Below are positions 8,121 to 16,290 of a stretch of DNA of 64,000 nucleotides, piece after piece. The position numbers were made by a program, and so were the translations under genes. Position 1 is the stretch's first letter; every line of letters begins with the position of its first letter. The notes under the pieces are model-generated. The model did not search any database, had not been told where the DNA came from, and saw nothing but the letters and a program-made list of their open reading frames with translations. The stretch is taken from NCBI GenBank assembly GCA_024276605.1, contig JAJRWX010000008.1:62001-126000 (forward strand). Reading direction: 5' to 3'. The stretch comes from Planctomycetota bacterium. Lineage in GTDB: Bacteria; Planctomycetota; Phycisphaerae; UBA1845.

Positions 8121-9656
8121 TCACTTGGGTAGACTGACGCGATAAATGAGGCCGGATTCTTCAAACTGATAGTATTCGACTAGCCAGTCAGGACAGTACG
8201 GCACTTGGGGAGTGACTACGTAGACGCGGCCTTGGGATATGGTTTCGGATAGCGCAGCCCGGCCAAAGCGAACATCTACACTTTTGTCTATGACGATTGG
8301 GGGATATAGCCGCACGTCCGGTCGCCAGGATTCGGTCAAGCGCATATATTGCAGCGGTCGAACGGTCGTGTTATCGGCGAATAGCACAGCCTGCGGTGGT
8401 AGCAAATCCCCAAGGTGCTCGGCGAAAAGTCGTGGTCCGTTTTCTCCGGTCTTCCACGGGTGTAGAAAGTATTCATAGTTATCACGAAACGGTATCTCCC
8501 GTTGCGTACCCATGTTAATACCGCCGGCACGTACGATGTTTGGCAGCGCGACATAGACCACTAGGGGTAGCATAGCTGCGCAAAGCAGAAGGATACCCCT
8601 ACCAGGTGATCTGGGGTCAACGAATGACTTGGCACCGAGTCCGATGAGAAGCGCTGTCAGTACGATACCGGGAATGAAAAAAGTGTACTGGTCCGGCACA
8701 TCGTATCGGATGGCAAATATCATATGAACAAGCCACAACCATGCGCAAACCGTTAGGTCCAAGTTGCGTGGTTTACGCCAAATGATGTGTAGACCCACCA
8801 CAGCCAATATGGCTAATGGCGTGGGAAAATTCATGCCCATGTATAACACGCTGTTGATCAATTGCTGCGCGCTGGGTGTGATGTTGAGTACGTAGGGGGC
8901 GTAGCGATAGCCAAACAAGGCGGAGTGGATGACCGGCCCTACATCTTCGCCCTGCCGTATGTGCGAGACAATAAGGCTAAGATAGAAGGATGCCCCGATG
9001 ATCCAGGCTATAGCGAGTAGCGGTAACCATCTCGGGCGGAGTTGTTGCCGAGCGATCAACACGACGATCATCACCGCGTAACAACCCAAACTTAATGTGG
9101 CTAGCATGTGATTGCTTGTCCCGAGTCCGTTCAGCAGCATGAGCGCGATAAGCCATGTAGGGCTACGATGCTGCACGAACTGTTGCAAACAAAGAAGCTC
9201 AAGGACCAGTAGTGCCGTACTGAGCGTGTATACTTCCGCCAGTGCGCAATGCTGCCAAAACGTGTAGGCGATACCCAGCGAGATGGCACCTATGACAGCC
9301 GGCAGTCGTTGCCGGGTAGCTTGATATAAGAATAGAAATAGCCCCGCGACGGTGATAGCGCCGAACACGGCGCTAACTAGGTTGGTTCGCCAGGCGGGGT
9401 TACCAATGGGTATCCATTGAAATATCCCCGTCAGTCGGTAATAAAGCGGGTGACTAAGCGCCAAGCCAAGCGATCCTTCAATGTCGCCTTGAAGGGTGCG
9501 CACCTGAGCCATGCCGCTATCCTGCCAGAGCGGGCCGGGTGCCAGTGAAATGACATAAATAATAAGTGCAGTACCGAAAACAATCGCGGTTGGTGGCCAT
9601 GTCGGCGCAGCACCCCGTAACGTAGTGGCAAGCTGGTTTGCGTTGGTATGCGGCAT
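8121..9656 (-). CDS. DUF2723 / TMEM260-like polytopic membrane protein
   Basis: 511 residues with roughly 10-12 hydrophobic segments. An N-terminal helix is followed by a loop with WQDSGMAQVRTLQ, and then the region LSHPLYYRLTGIFQWIPIGN. This matches the DUF2723 pattern of an acidic residue after the first helix and an 'HP.YP'-like loop, as in GT-C glycosyltransferases. A soluble C-terminal domain begins around residue 380. Family knowledge points to a lipid-linked-sugar O-glycosyltransferase; acceptor and sugar cannot be read from sequence. Single gene, start ATG 9656. The fold is fairly sure; activity is inference. Confidence 0.75.
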   Translation of the reverse strand: MPHTNANQLATTLRGAAPTWPPTAIVFGTALIIYVISLAPGPLWQDSGMAQVRTLQGDIEGSLGLALSHPLYYRLTGIFQWIPIGNPAWRTNLVSAVFGAITVAGLFLFLYQATRQRLPAVIGAISLGIAYTFWQHCALAEVYTLSTALLVLELLCLQQFVQHRSPTWLIALMLLNGLGTSNHMLATLSLGCYAVMIVVLIARQQLRPRWLPLLAIAWIIGASFYLSLIVSHIRQGEDVGPVIHSALFGYRYAPYVLNITPSAQQLINSVLYMGMNFPTPLAILAVVGLHIIWRKPRNLDLTVCAWLWLVHMIFAIRYDVPDQYTFFIPGIVLTALLIGLGAKSFVDPRSPGRGILLLCAAMLPLVVYVALPNIVRAGGINMGTQREIPFRDNYEYFLHPWKTGENGPRLFAEHLGDLLPPQAVLFADNTTVRPLQYMRLTESWRPDVRLYPPIVIDKSVDVRFGRAALSETISQGRVYVVTPQVPYCPDWLVEYYQFEESGLIYRVSLPK

Positions 9657-10084
9657 AGTCGCTTAGCGTTCCCACTTATCAAAATCTATGTCGTTTGATG
9701 CCAAGTGTCGCGTGGCAACGCCATCTCCGGCATAAATCTATTCCAGAACACTACAAAAGATATAGCGCCGGCCCGGGCCAACCACGATCCACCGCCAGTA
9801 AATGGTTAATCATCGACCCGGACGATATTGTACTTTTTCCTCAATAAGTCACTTCAGTTGCATTATCGGTCATCAGCCACATGGCAAGAACCGCAAGAGT
9901 TGAAGTGTAACGGCATCGATGTAAAGTCCGATACAGTAAGGAGATAGCTCGCCATTTGCCTGGTCGGATATCGATACGCATGCAATCAGTCTGGATTTAG
10001 CGTGTATAATAAAGGTGCGTGATTGAGGTGCAGGGTGGAGTAGTGCATCTATAATCTATTGTGAAATATAAGGTTATATAACAA
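9657..10084. other. 428-bp divergent intergenic region
   Basis: No open frame or RNA gene recognised. It separates the minus-strand DUF2723 gene from the plus-strand T2SS operon and must carry the promoters of both. The only clear signal is a TATAAT at 10005-10010. Confidence 0.6.
9981..10010 (+). promoter_or_regulatory. Candidate sigma-70-type promoter for the T2SS operon
   Basis: A perfect -10 hexamer TATAAT lies at 10005-10010, about 75 bases before the gspF start. A weak -35 (TGCAAT, 9981-9986) sits at 18-base spacing. Position and -10 support it; the poor -35 limits confidence. Confidence 0.35.
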
Positions 10085-11287
10085 GTGCCTAGTTTTACTT
10101 ACAGAGCGATTGATACGGGAGGCAAGCCGGTGGCCGGTGTGGTGACGGCTGAGAATTATCAGGTGGCCCTGCGGATGTTGGAAGAGCAGGCGCTGTATCC
10201 GGTAAAGGTGTCCGAAGGGAGCGATGCCAGTGTAACTTCGATGGGCCGGCGTCGCCGGGTTAAATCTTCGCAACTGACCATTTTTTTTAGTCAGCTATCC
10301 GATTTGCTCAAGGCTGGAGTGCCTATGCTTCGCTCGTTAGACGTGCTTGGTAGGCAGGATACGGGCAGTGCGCTCTCAGCTGTTGTGAAAGAATTGCGGG
10401 AAGATGTGGCTGGTGGTGCGTCACTGGGAGATGCGATGGCTAAGCATCCTCACGCGTTTTCAAAGTTGCATGCCTCGATGGTGCGTGCAGGTGAGCAGGG
10501 TGGTTTTCTTGAAGATGTGTTACAGCGTGCTTCGATTTTTGCAGAAAAGCAGGATGAACTGCGAAATAAAGTCGTCGGCGCTATGATCTATCCCTGTATT
10601 CTGGTTTTTGCCGGGGTGGGTGTGGTGTCGGTGCTGATGATTGTGGTTGTGCCCAAGTTGGGACAATTTCTTCGGCCTGAAAATTACAATGCACTCACAC
10701 ATATCGTGCTGGGATCGGCGAACTTCATGAAGGCGAATTATGTGTTCATGCTATTTGGGGTGACAGCAGTAGTTATAGCGGTGACTGCTTTTCTTAAAAC
10801 CGATTATGGAAAGTTGCAGGTCGATCGGTTCAAACTCAAGGCGCCGGTACTGGGCAAAATTATGACGTTGGTGGCTATTTGCCGGTTCTGCCGCATTCAA
10901 GGCACGATGCTGCAAAATGGTGTACAAATTCTATCGGCGTTGAAAATAGCCAAGGACTCCGCTGGGAATTCAATTTTGGCTGCGGTTATTGAAGACGCGG
11001 CTGAGAGTGTGAGAAAAGGTGCTGCGTTATCAGCGCCGCTGGCGGAATGTGGCTATTTTCCCGCGACCATTGTGGATATGATATCCGTAGCGGAAGAAAG
11101 TAATAATCTGGAGTCTGTGTTGGTCCAAATTGCTGACACTTACGAAAGGCGTACAGCTCGATCGGTTGATTTAGGTGTGCGTATCATCGAGCCTATTTTA
11201 CTCATTATTATGGCTGTGGTGGTTTTGGCGATTATGATCGCACTGCTACTGCCTATTTTGACCATGAGCCAGGGTATGATGGCGTAG
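10085..11287 (+). CDS. gspF: T2SS / type IV pilus inner-membrane platform protein GspF (PilC family)
   Basis: The polytopic platform protein of type II secretion; it couples the cytoplasmic ATPase to pseudopilus assembly. The 400 residues are normal for the family. The N-terminus MPSFTYRAIDTGGK is typical. Two T2SSF domains are visible, the first with LKAGVPMLRSLDVLGRQ and the second with MLQNGVQILSALKIAKD. Three long hydrophobic helices lie at about 170-195, 215-235 and 370-393. The start is GTG at 10085 with only a weak upstream AAGG. First gene of the operon; no gspE precedes it, so the ATPase must lie elsewhere. Identification is secure. Confidence 0.95.
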   Translation: MPSFTYRAIDTGGKPVAGVVTAENYQVALRMLEEQALYPVKVSEGSDASVTSMGRRRRVKSSQLTIFFSQLSDLLKAGVPMLRSLDVLGRQDTGSALSAVVKELREDVAGGASLGDAMAKHPHAFSKLHASMVRAGEQGGFLEDVLQRASIFAEKQDELRNKVVGAMIYPCILVFAGVGVVSVLMIVVVPKLGQFLRPENYNALTHIVLGSANFMKANYVFMLFGVTAVVIAVTAFLKTDYGKLQVDRFKLKAPVLGKIMTLVAICRFCRIQGTMLQNGVQILSALKIAKDSAGNSILAAVIEDAAESVRKGAALSAPLAECGYFPATIVDMISVAEESNNLESVLVQIADTYERRTARSVDLGVRIIEPILLIIMAVVVLAIMIALLLPILTMSQGMMA

Positions 11288-11362
11288 TATAGTTATTTAA
11301 TGAAGGAATTAATCGGATATGGGCAAGTGCAAGCTTGTCACCTTAACATTTGGAGATACATC

Positions 11363-11824
11363 ATGAAACCTAAGACACGAAGAAGACGACACGGATTTAC
11401 GCTTATCGAATTGCTGTTGGTAGCGGGTATTTTGGCGGTGCTCGCAGCCTTTGCGATTCCGAGTCTGATGGGAACTGCACAACAGGCCAACATTAGCATT
11501 GCCAAAGCCGGGATTGGTCGCAATGGTCCAATTGCCAAGGCATTGAAGTCTTACAAGTGGGACACAGGGCGTTACCCGGATACGGATGAAGGGTTGCAAG
11601 CGCTATATGTGCTCAAGGGTCAGGCCGATAACGACAACTACAAAGGCCCTTACATGGAAGGCGCGTATGAAGAACTCGTCGATCCTTGGGGTAACCCTTA
11701 TGAGTATCGTTCACCCGGCGACATGAACCAGGAAGAGTTCGATCTGTGGAGTTGGGGGCCTGACCGTGAAGATAATGGCGGCAAAGCGGGTAGCGACGAC
11801 GTAAAGAACTGGATCGAAAAGTAG
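11363..11824 (+). CDS. gspG: T2SS major pseudopilin GspG
   Basis: Major subunit of the pseudopilus. ATG 11363 has a good GGAG seven to ten bases upstream, giving 153 residues; an upstream in-frame ATG at 11300 is not favoured. The prepilin signal RRRRHG cleaves after G11, giving FTLIE with Glu at +5 of the mature protein, followed by a hydrophobic helix. The GspG C-terminal pattern is present: RYPDTDEGLQAL, a DPWGNPYEY box, and a final Asp/Trp region (LWSWGPDREDN) that binds calcium in homologues. It is the only pseudopilin here with Gly at -1. Secure. Confidence 0.95.
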   Translation: MKPKTRRRRHGFTLIELLLVAGILAVLAAFAIPSLMGTAQQANISIAKAGIGRNGPIAKALKSYKWDTGRYPDTDEGLQALYVLKGQADNDNYKGPYMEGAYEELVDPWGNPYEYRSPGDMNQEEFDLWSWGPDREDNGGKAGSDDVKNWIEK

Positions 11825-11882
11825 TGCCGGATGGTTGGCATGGGTAAGCGATCCAGATGTAACCTGACGTAAAGTCGGGATA

Positions 11883-11901
11883 CCCCGAACTAGCTTCGGG
11901 G
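11883..11901 (+). terminator. Hairpin between gspG and gspH, possible attenuator
   Basis: CCCCGAA-ctagc-TTCGGGG gives a perfect 7-bp stem in the 112-base gap after gspG. No U-tract follows, so full termination is unlikely. It could stabilise the upstream gspG message or lower readthrough, fitting a need for more major than minor pseudopilin. That role is inferred. Confidence 0.4.
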
Positions 11902-11936
11902 CGCAACGGGATCCGTGATGTTCGATGGGATGACGT

Positions 11937-12698
11937 ATGAGTTGCGCATATCGTAATCATCGACGTAGTGCATTTACGTTGCTGGAGATGTCGTTGGTGC
12001 TGGGCATCCTGTTGGTGGTTGCAGCCATGGTGATGCCTTCCTTTATGGATGAGTATCAGCGCACGCTGCTTCCCGGTTCCGGGCGACAGTTACGTTCGCT
12101 CATTACCATGACAAGGGCACAGGCGGCGCTGGATGGAAAGCGATATCGCATTCGCTTCGCCGAAGAAGATGAGGAAGATGCGCTGGGCGGCTGGCAGCAG
12201 CCTATGATCGAACGCGAAGATGATCCTATCGACAATCCCGGTGAGTATGTGCTGGTGACATCGCCTTGGGCGGTCGGTCGAACGTTGTTGGGGAATGTCT
12301 GGTGTGCTGAGATTCGACACGGTCGACCTACCATAGAGATGCTCCAGGATAAGCGTAGCCAAATCGAAGACACGGTGGACAAAGCTTTGGAGGAATTCGA
12401 ACCCCAGCGTCGGCCATTGATGATAGACCCCGATGGTTCCAGTGGATGGGCGACGTTTGTGTTGACGGATGCTGATAGAGGAACGAGCTATGAACAATTG
12501 GCGTCGGAGCCACGGATAGAGGTTATTTTAGAAGGTCCGACCGGACAGGCTTGGCTTCAGCGCCCTTTATATGATGAAGAAATTGATCTATTTGAGGAAA
12601 AGAATTGGCCCGTCGTGCTCCGCCAGGATTTTCTTACGACGCGGATGCTCACTGAAAATGACGTGCTCGAGTTGCGCGAGGCCAATTACAAGCGATGA
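11937..12698 (+). CDS. gspH: Minor pseudopilin GspH-like
   Basis: 253 residues with a class III signal HRRSA then FTLLEMSLVLGIL; mature residue +5 is Glu17 in precursor numbering, and the residue at -1 is Ala12. The remainder is a beta-rich acidic domain with features typical of planctomycete GspH (AQAALDGKRYRIRF). It would sit at the tip or along the pseudopilus and nucleate assembly with GspI/J/K. Position after gspG and before the other minor pseudopilins supports the call; sequence beyond the helix is divergent. Confidence 0.8.
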   Translation: MSCAYRNHRRSAFTLLEMSLVLGILLVVAAMVMPSFMDEYQRTLLPGSGRQLRSLITMTRAQAALDGKRYRIRFAEEDEEDALGGWQQPMIEREDDPIDNPGEYVLVTSPWAVGRTLLGNVWCAEIRHGRPTIEMLQDKRSQIEDTVDKALEEFEPQRRPLMIDPDGSSGWATFVLTDADRGTSYEQLASEPRIEVILEGPTGQAWLQRPLYDEEIDLFEEKNWPVVLRQDFLTTRMLTENDVLELREANYKR

Positions 12699-12710
12699 AT
12701 CGTCCCAGCT

Positions 12711-13571
12711 ATGAATTATACACCCAGCAGTCAATTAGGCTATCACAGATGGCGCCGACGGGCGTCTGCTCTTGGCGCTGGTAAACATATCATCCCTTCT
12801 CGATTTCATGCGCATCGTGCATCTCACCCTTCTGAATTTCGAGCCGCAGGCTTCAGCCCGCGTGGTGCGTATGTCTTGTTGGAGACCGTCGTCGCTACGG
12901 GTTTGTTGGTGGTTGGTCTGGGCGTGATTGGGGCACAGATTCAAGGGGCGGTGGATGGCGTGCGCAACATGGAGCGACGCCTTCAGGCGATGATGTTAGC
13001 TGAGATGAAGCTGGCGGAGCTTGACCTGGGACTTGTTCAATTGGAGTCGTTTGATGAGGTAGAAGAAAGCGACTTTGGTCCGCGCTATCCGGACTGGGGT
13101 TGGCGTCTCATCACCGAGAAGACCGGTCTTGAACAAGTATATTCGCTCACGTTGGAAGTGTTATACACGCAGCGTGAGGATGAGTATAAAGAGGATTCGT
13201 ATGATTACGACATAGCTGAATTGGTCTTTACCCTGCACGCCATGAGTTCAGGGCCTCGCCCGTTGGACCTTGGTATTGATTTTGGTCTTGACGAAGAGCG
13301 TTTTGATGAGGTCAGCTCACAACTCGACGATTTGGGTATTGATGGGTTAGACGCAGCCTCGTTGGACCCCTCCATTCTTGCGAAGCTGGACATTGAAGAT
13401 TTTCTCGAAGTGCTTCCGATCCTGGCGGATGTGATGGGTATTGACGTGTCTGACATGTTAGGTGGTCTTCCTCCGGAATTACGTTCGTTGTTTGATGGTT
13501 TGACAGACGACCAGAATGGAACACCGGGACAAGGCGATGATGGTCAGCCAGGGGAGCGGCCAAACCCATGA
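12711..13571 (+). CDS. gspI: Minor pseudopilin GspI-like with long leader
   Basis: 286 residues. The helix starts unusually late: residues 48-60 read SPRGA then YVLLETVVA, so cleavage after A53 puts Glu58 at +5. The pattern LQAMMLAEMKLAELDL after the helix is GspI-like. The first 50 residues form a basic leader far longer than usual and include a short palindrome at 12845-12864. ATG 12711 is the only standard early start, with no clear Shine-Dalgarno. The acidic C-terminal half (many Asp/Glu/Leu, ending in a Gly/Pro/Asp-rich tail) has no recognised domain. Its stop overlaps gspJ (ATGA). Confidence 0.72.
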   Translation: MNYTPSSQLGYHRWRRRASALGAGKHIIPSRFHAHRASHPSEFRAAGFSPRGAYVLLETVVATGLLVVGLGVIGAQIQGAVDGVRNMERRLQAMMLAEMKLAELDLGLVQLESFDEVEESDFGPRYPDWGWRLITEKTGLEQVYSLTLEVLYTQREDEYKEDSYDYDIAELVFTLHAMSSGPRPLDLGIDFGLDEERFDEVSSQLDDLGIDGLDAASLDPSILAKLDIEDFLEVLPILADVMGIDVSDMLGGLPPELRSLFDGLTDDQNGTPGQGDDGQPGERPNP

Positions 13572-14518
13572 CAGGGTGTCGAATGAATCAGAAGTGCCAT
13601 CGTGCTGTCACGTTGTTGGAAATCATCCTGGCGACGGGCTTGCTGGTGGCGCTGGCAGGCATGACGTTTTGGTTCTATGCATCATCACTTGAGACACATC
13701 GCCGCGAAAGCGCTGCAGCCTATCGATTACGCATGGTGCGCACCACACTGGATAGACTGACGGAGGAGATTCGACAGGCGAGTATTATTACCACGAATGA
13801 TCGCGCGGGCATTCGCGGCGAGCCTGAGCGCATCTGGTTATCCACGATAAGATTGCCCTCGCGCGAGACCACGGAACGGTTGCAGGTACGTAGCGATCAG
13901 CCCGTACTCGAAACAGATCTAGTGAAAATCGAATACAAGATTGCCCGCCATCCGGATATTCTTACTGAAGAAGGCTATCCGCAGGCTCTAGGTCTTGCGC
14001 GGGTTGAGATTCGTGTACCTCGGGCCAATAGCGCGGAAACAGGGGCTGCTTTTGAGAAGGACGAACGTCGCGAGCGGATTGTCGATCAGGAAGCGATTGA
14101 CGATGTTCTCGCCCAGGAGGAGGTGTTCGACGACTTTGAGGGTGGCGCCAACCAGGAATTGGAAGAAATTCAGTGGGAAGAACTGTATGCTCCTGAGGTT
14201 CGCTTTTTGCGGTTTTGTTATTACGACGGCAAACGATGGTGGGATAGTTGGGATGTGGGTGGTGAAAATGCATTGCCTCAATTGGTACAGGTGACGATCG
14301 GATTTGATTCCGTAGCCCCGTACGAAGAGGAGTTGAGCGATCCAGCTATTCGTGAGTATTGCACATGCATGAACGAAGATCCCGTCAATTGCCTTCCCGA
14401 ACCGGGAGGTCGATATACGAAGTTGATACGCGTACCCCAGGCTGACCATCTTTTTCGATCCCGCATTACGCGGGAATCGCAATCCATTTTCGAGAAACTT
14501 GGTGAGACGGCACCATGA
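13568..14518 (+). CDS. gspJ: Minor pseudopilin GspJ-like
   Basis: 316 residues. The class III signal is CHRA then VTLLEIILATGLL, giving Ala at -1 and Glu at +5. The next segment, RTTLDRLTEEIRQASI, resembles the GspJ N-terminal domain. ATG 13568 overlaps the gspI stop by four bases; a second ATG at 13583 is also possible. The soluble domain is acidic with a Cys pair (EYCTCMNED) near residue 260. Its own stop overlaps gspK (ATGA), so I-J-K are translationally chained. GspJ is the best fit by order and by the helix region. Confidence 0.75.
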   Translation: MTGCRMNQKCHRAVTLLEIILATGLLVALAGMTFWFYASSLETHRRESAAAYRLRMVRTTLDRLTEEIRQASIITTNDRAGIRGEPERIWLSTIRLPSRETTERLQVRSDQPVLETDLVKIEYKIARHPDILTEEGYPQALGLARVEIRVPRANSAETGAAFEKDERRERIVDQEAIDDVLAQEEVFDDFEGGANQELEEIQWEELYAPEVRFLRFCYYDGKRWWDSWDVGGENALPQLVQVTIGFDSVAPYEEELSDPAIREYCTCMNEDPVNCLPEPGGRYTKLIRVPQADHLFRSRITRESQSIFEKLGETAP

Positions 14519-16290
14519 ACAATAGAAGAGATGCTGCAATCTTGCCAGTTGTACTTGCCGTTATCCTACTTCTTGGACTCATGGCGGGAATGTTGGCCTT
14601 TCGAGTGAATGCAGACCTGACTTCCATGCAGGCGGTTTCCCAGCGCATTCAAACGAGATTAGCCGCGGAGGCGGGCATCGATTATGTGAAACGGTCTCTA
14701 CCTCTCTGGCGTACGGATATGGACCTGTGGTACCGCAATCCGGACATGATGCATCGCATTATCATTTGGGCGGATGATGTTGATCCTCAGGTGTGGGGCA
14801 CCAACGAGGAGTTGGACGAGGGAGCCTTGGCATATCGCTTCAGCATTGTGGCGGATGATTTAACGGACGATGAGGATTTTATACGTTTTGGTTTAACCGA
14901 CGAATCATCGAAGCTCAATCTCAACACAGCTACGACGGAGCAGTTGATGATCTTGGTATCGGCTGCCGCTGGGGACGATGCGGAGATCGATGCTGAAGAG
15001 ATTGTCAGTGCGATATTGGATTGGCGGGATACGGACAATAATTCGCGGAGCAAGACAGGGGAAACGGAAGCTCAATACTACCGTACACTCGATCGTCCGT
15101 ATCACATTAAGAATGGCCCGTTTGATACGGTTGAAGAGCTGCTGTTAGTCAAGGGGGTTACCGGTTCGTTGCTTTACGGTGAGGATTTCGATCGCAATGG
15201 CTTGTTGGGTTTGCACGAGGATGACGGCGATCTGACCTTTCCGCCGGATAATGAAGACAATCGACTCAATCGTGGGTTGTATCCCTATCTGACCGTTTGG
15301 TCGTCTGAAACGCAGACGAGTAACGACAATCGGCCACGAATTTATCTTTTTGATGATCAATCTACGGTGACTTCGGCGCTGGAATTGGAGTTTCCGGAGG
15401 AACCAACGGTAGTGAATTACATCGTGAGCGCGACGCGCGGTCAGGGCGGTGGTAGTGGTACTGGTAACAACGCCAATGATGGACGCGGTACGAATAACAA
15501 TACTGGCGACGATGGTGGTCTCGGCGGCGATCAGGGTGAGGACACCTCAAACAGCCCAAACAGTACTGATAAGGATGATGGGAATTCGCGCGGTAAGCTT
15601 GGCCCGCGACAGCAGGTCAGGGAGGAGGGGGGGGGCGCGGACGGAGAAAGTGGTGCAGCGCAGGAGGATCAAGACAATCAACAGGCCCAGGAAGGTCAGG
15701 CAGAGGGTGGATCGACTGATAATGAGTCCCAAGAGGGTGAAGAAACGAATGATGCCCAAGGCGGCTTGGGACCGATCGAAACACCAGCGGCGCTGCTATT
15801 ACAGCGTGAAACAGATACCGGCGCGTTGTTAAGCCCGATGGGCGTGGAGCATCTGGCGATCCTGATGGACCGGACAACGGTGGTGCGTCCCGGCGAGCCG
15901 GACGTGGTGGGCTTGATCAATGTGAATACTGCACCGGCGCTGGTATTGAGGTGTATAAATGGACTGACGGATGAACAGATTGAAGGCATCGTTGACACGC
16001 GTGATTCGCTTGGCGCAGAGTCTCTGTCGACGACGGCTTGGTTGGTAGAGGAGGAAGTGCTGGATTTGGAGACCTATGTACGCATCGCACCGCAGATCAC
16101 GGCGCGAGGGCAACAATTTACGATCGACGCTCTAGGTTATGCGGATCATTTGGGCATGGTGACGCGTTTGCAGGTAGTGGTGGATATGGTCGGGCCGATA
16201 GCACAGACGATTTATTATCGGGACTTAACGAAGTTGGGGGCACAGTTCCCGATTCGTGAGAAGGACAAGGAGAACGTGCGTGTCCGCTAG
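14515..16290 (+). CDS. gspK: Minor pseudopilin GspK with long disordered insertion
   Basis: 591 residues against about 320 in typical GspK. The signal is NNRRDA then AILPVVLAVILLLG, with no Glu at +5, as is normal for GspK. Two helix-hairpin-helix-like segments typical of GspK are present: LNLNTATTEQLMILVSAA (near residue 140) and GLINVNTAPALVLRCING (near 465). Between them, about residues 310-425 are Gly/Asn/Asp/Gln/Glu-rich and probably disordered. That stretch includes nine consecutive G at 15627-15635, a possible slippage site. GspK caps the pseudopilus with I and J. Confidence 0.85.
   Translation: MNNRRDAAILPVVLAVILLLGLMAGMLAFRVNADLTSMQAVSQRIQTRLAAEAGIDYVKRSLPLWRTDMDLWYRNPDMMHRIIIWADDVDPQVWGTNEELDEGALAYRFSIVADDLTDDEDFIRFGLTDESSKLNLNTATTEQLMILVSAAAGDDAEIDAEEIVSAILDWRDTDNNSRSKTGETEAQYYRTLDRPYHIKNGPFDTVEELLLVKGVTGSLLYGEDFDRNGLLGLHEDDGDLTFPPDNEDNRLNRGLYPYLTVWSSETQTSNDNRPRIYLFDDQSTVTSALELEFPEEPTVVNYIVSATRGQGGGSGTGNNANDGRGTNNNTGDDGGLGGDQGEDTSNSPNSTDKDDGNSRGKLGPRQQVREEGGGADGESGAAQEDQDNQQAQEGQAEGGSTDNESQEGEETNDAQGGLGPIETPAALLLQRETDTGALLSPMGVEHLAILMDRTTVVRPGEPDVVGLINVNTAPALVLRCINGLTDEQIEGIVDTRDSLGAESLSTTAWLVEEEVLDLETYVRIAPQITARGQQFTIDALGYADHLGMVTRLQVVVDMVGPIAQTIYYRDLTKLGAQFPIREKDKENVRVR

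Noticed and set aside
7879-8164. Several overlapping ORFs of 60-80 codons around 7879-8164 and 52705-52971
   Set aside because: They lie inside the two copies of the 170-bp repeat in several frames, have no ribosome binding sites and differ between copies; they are by-products of the palindrome.
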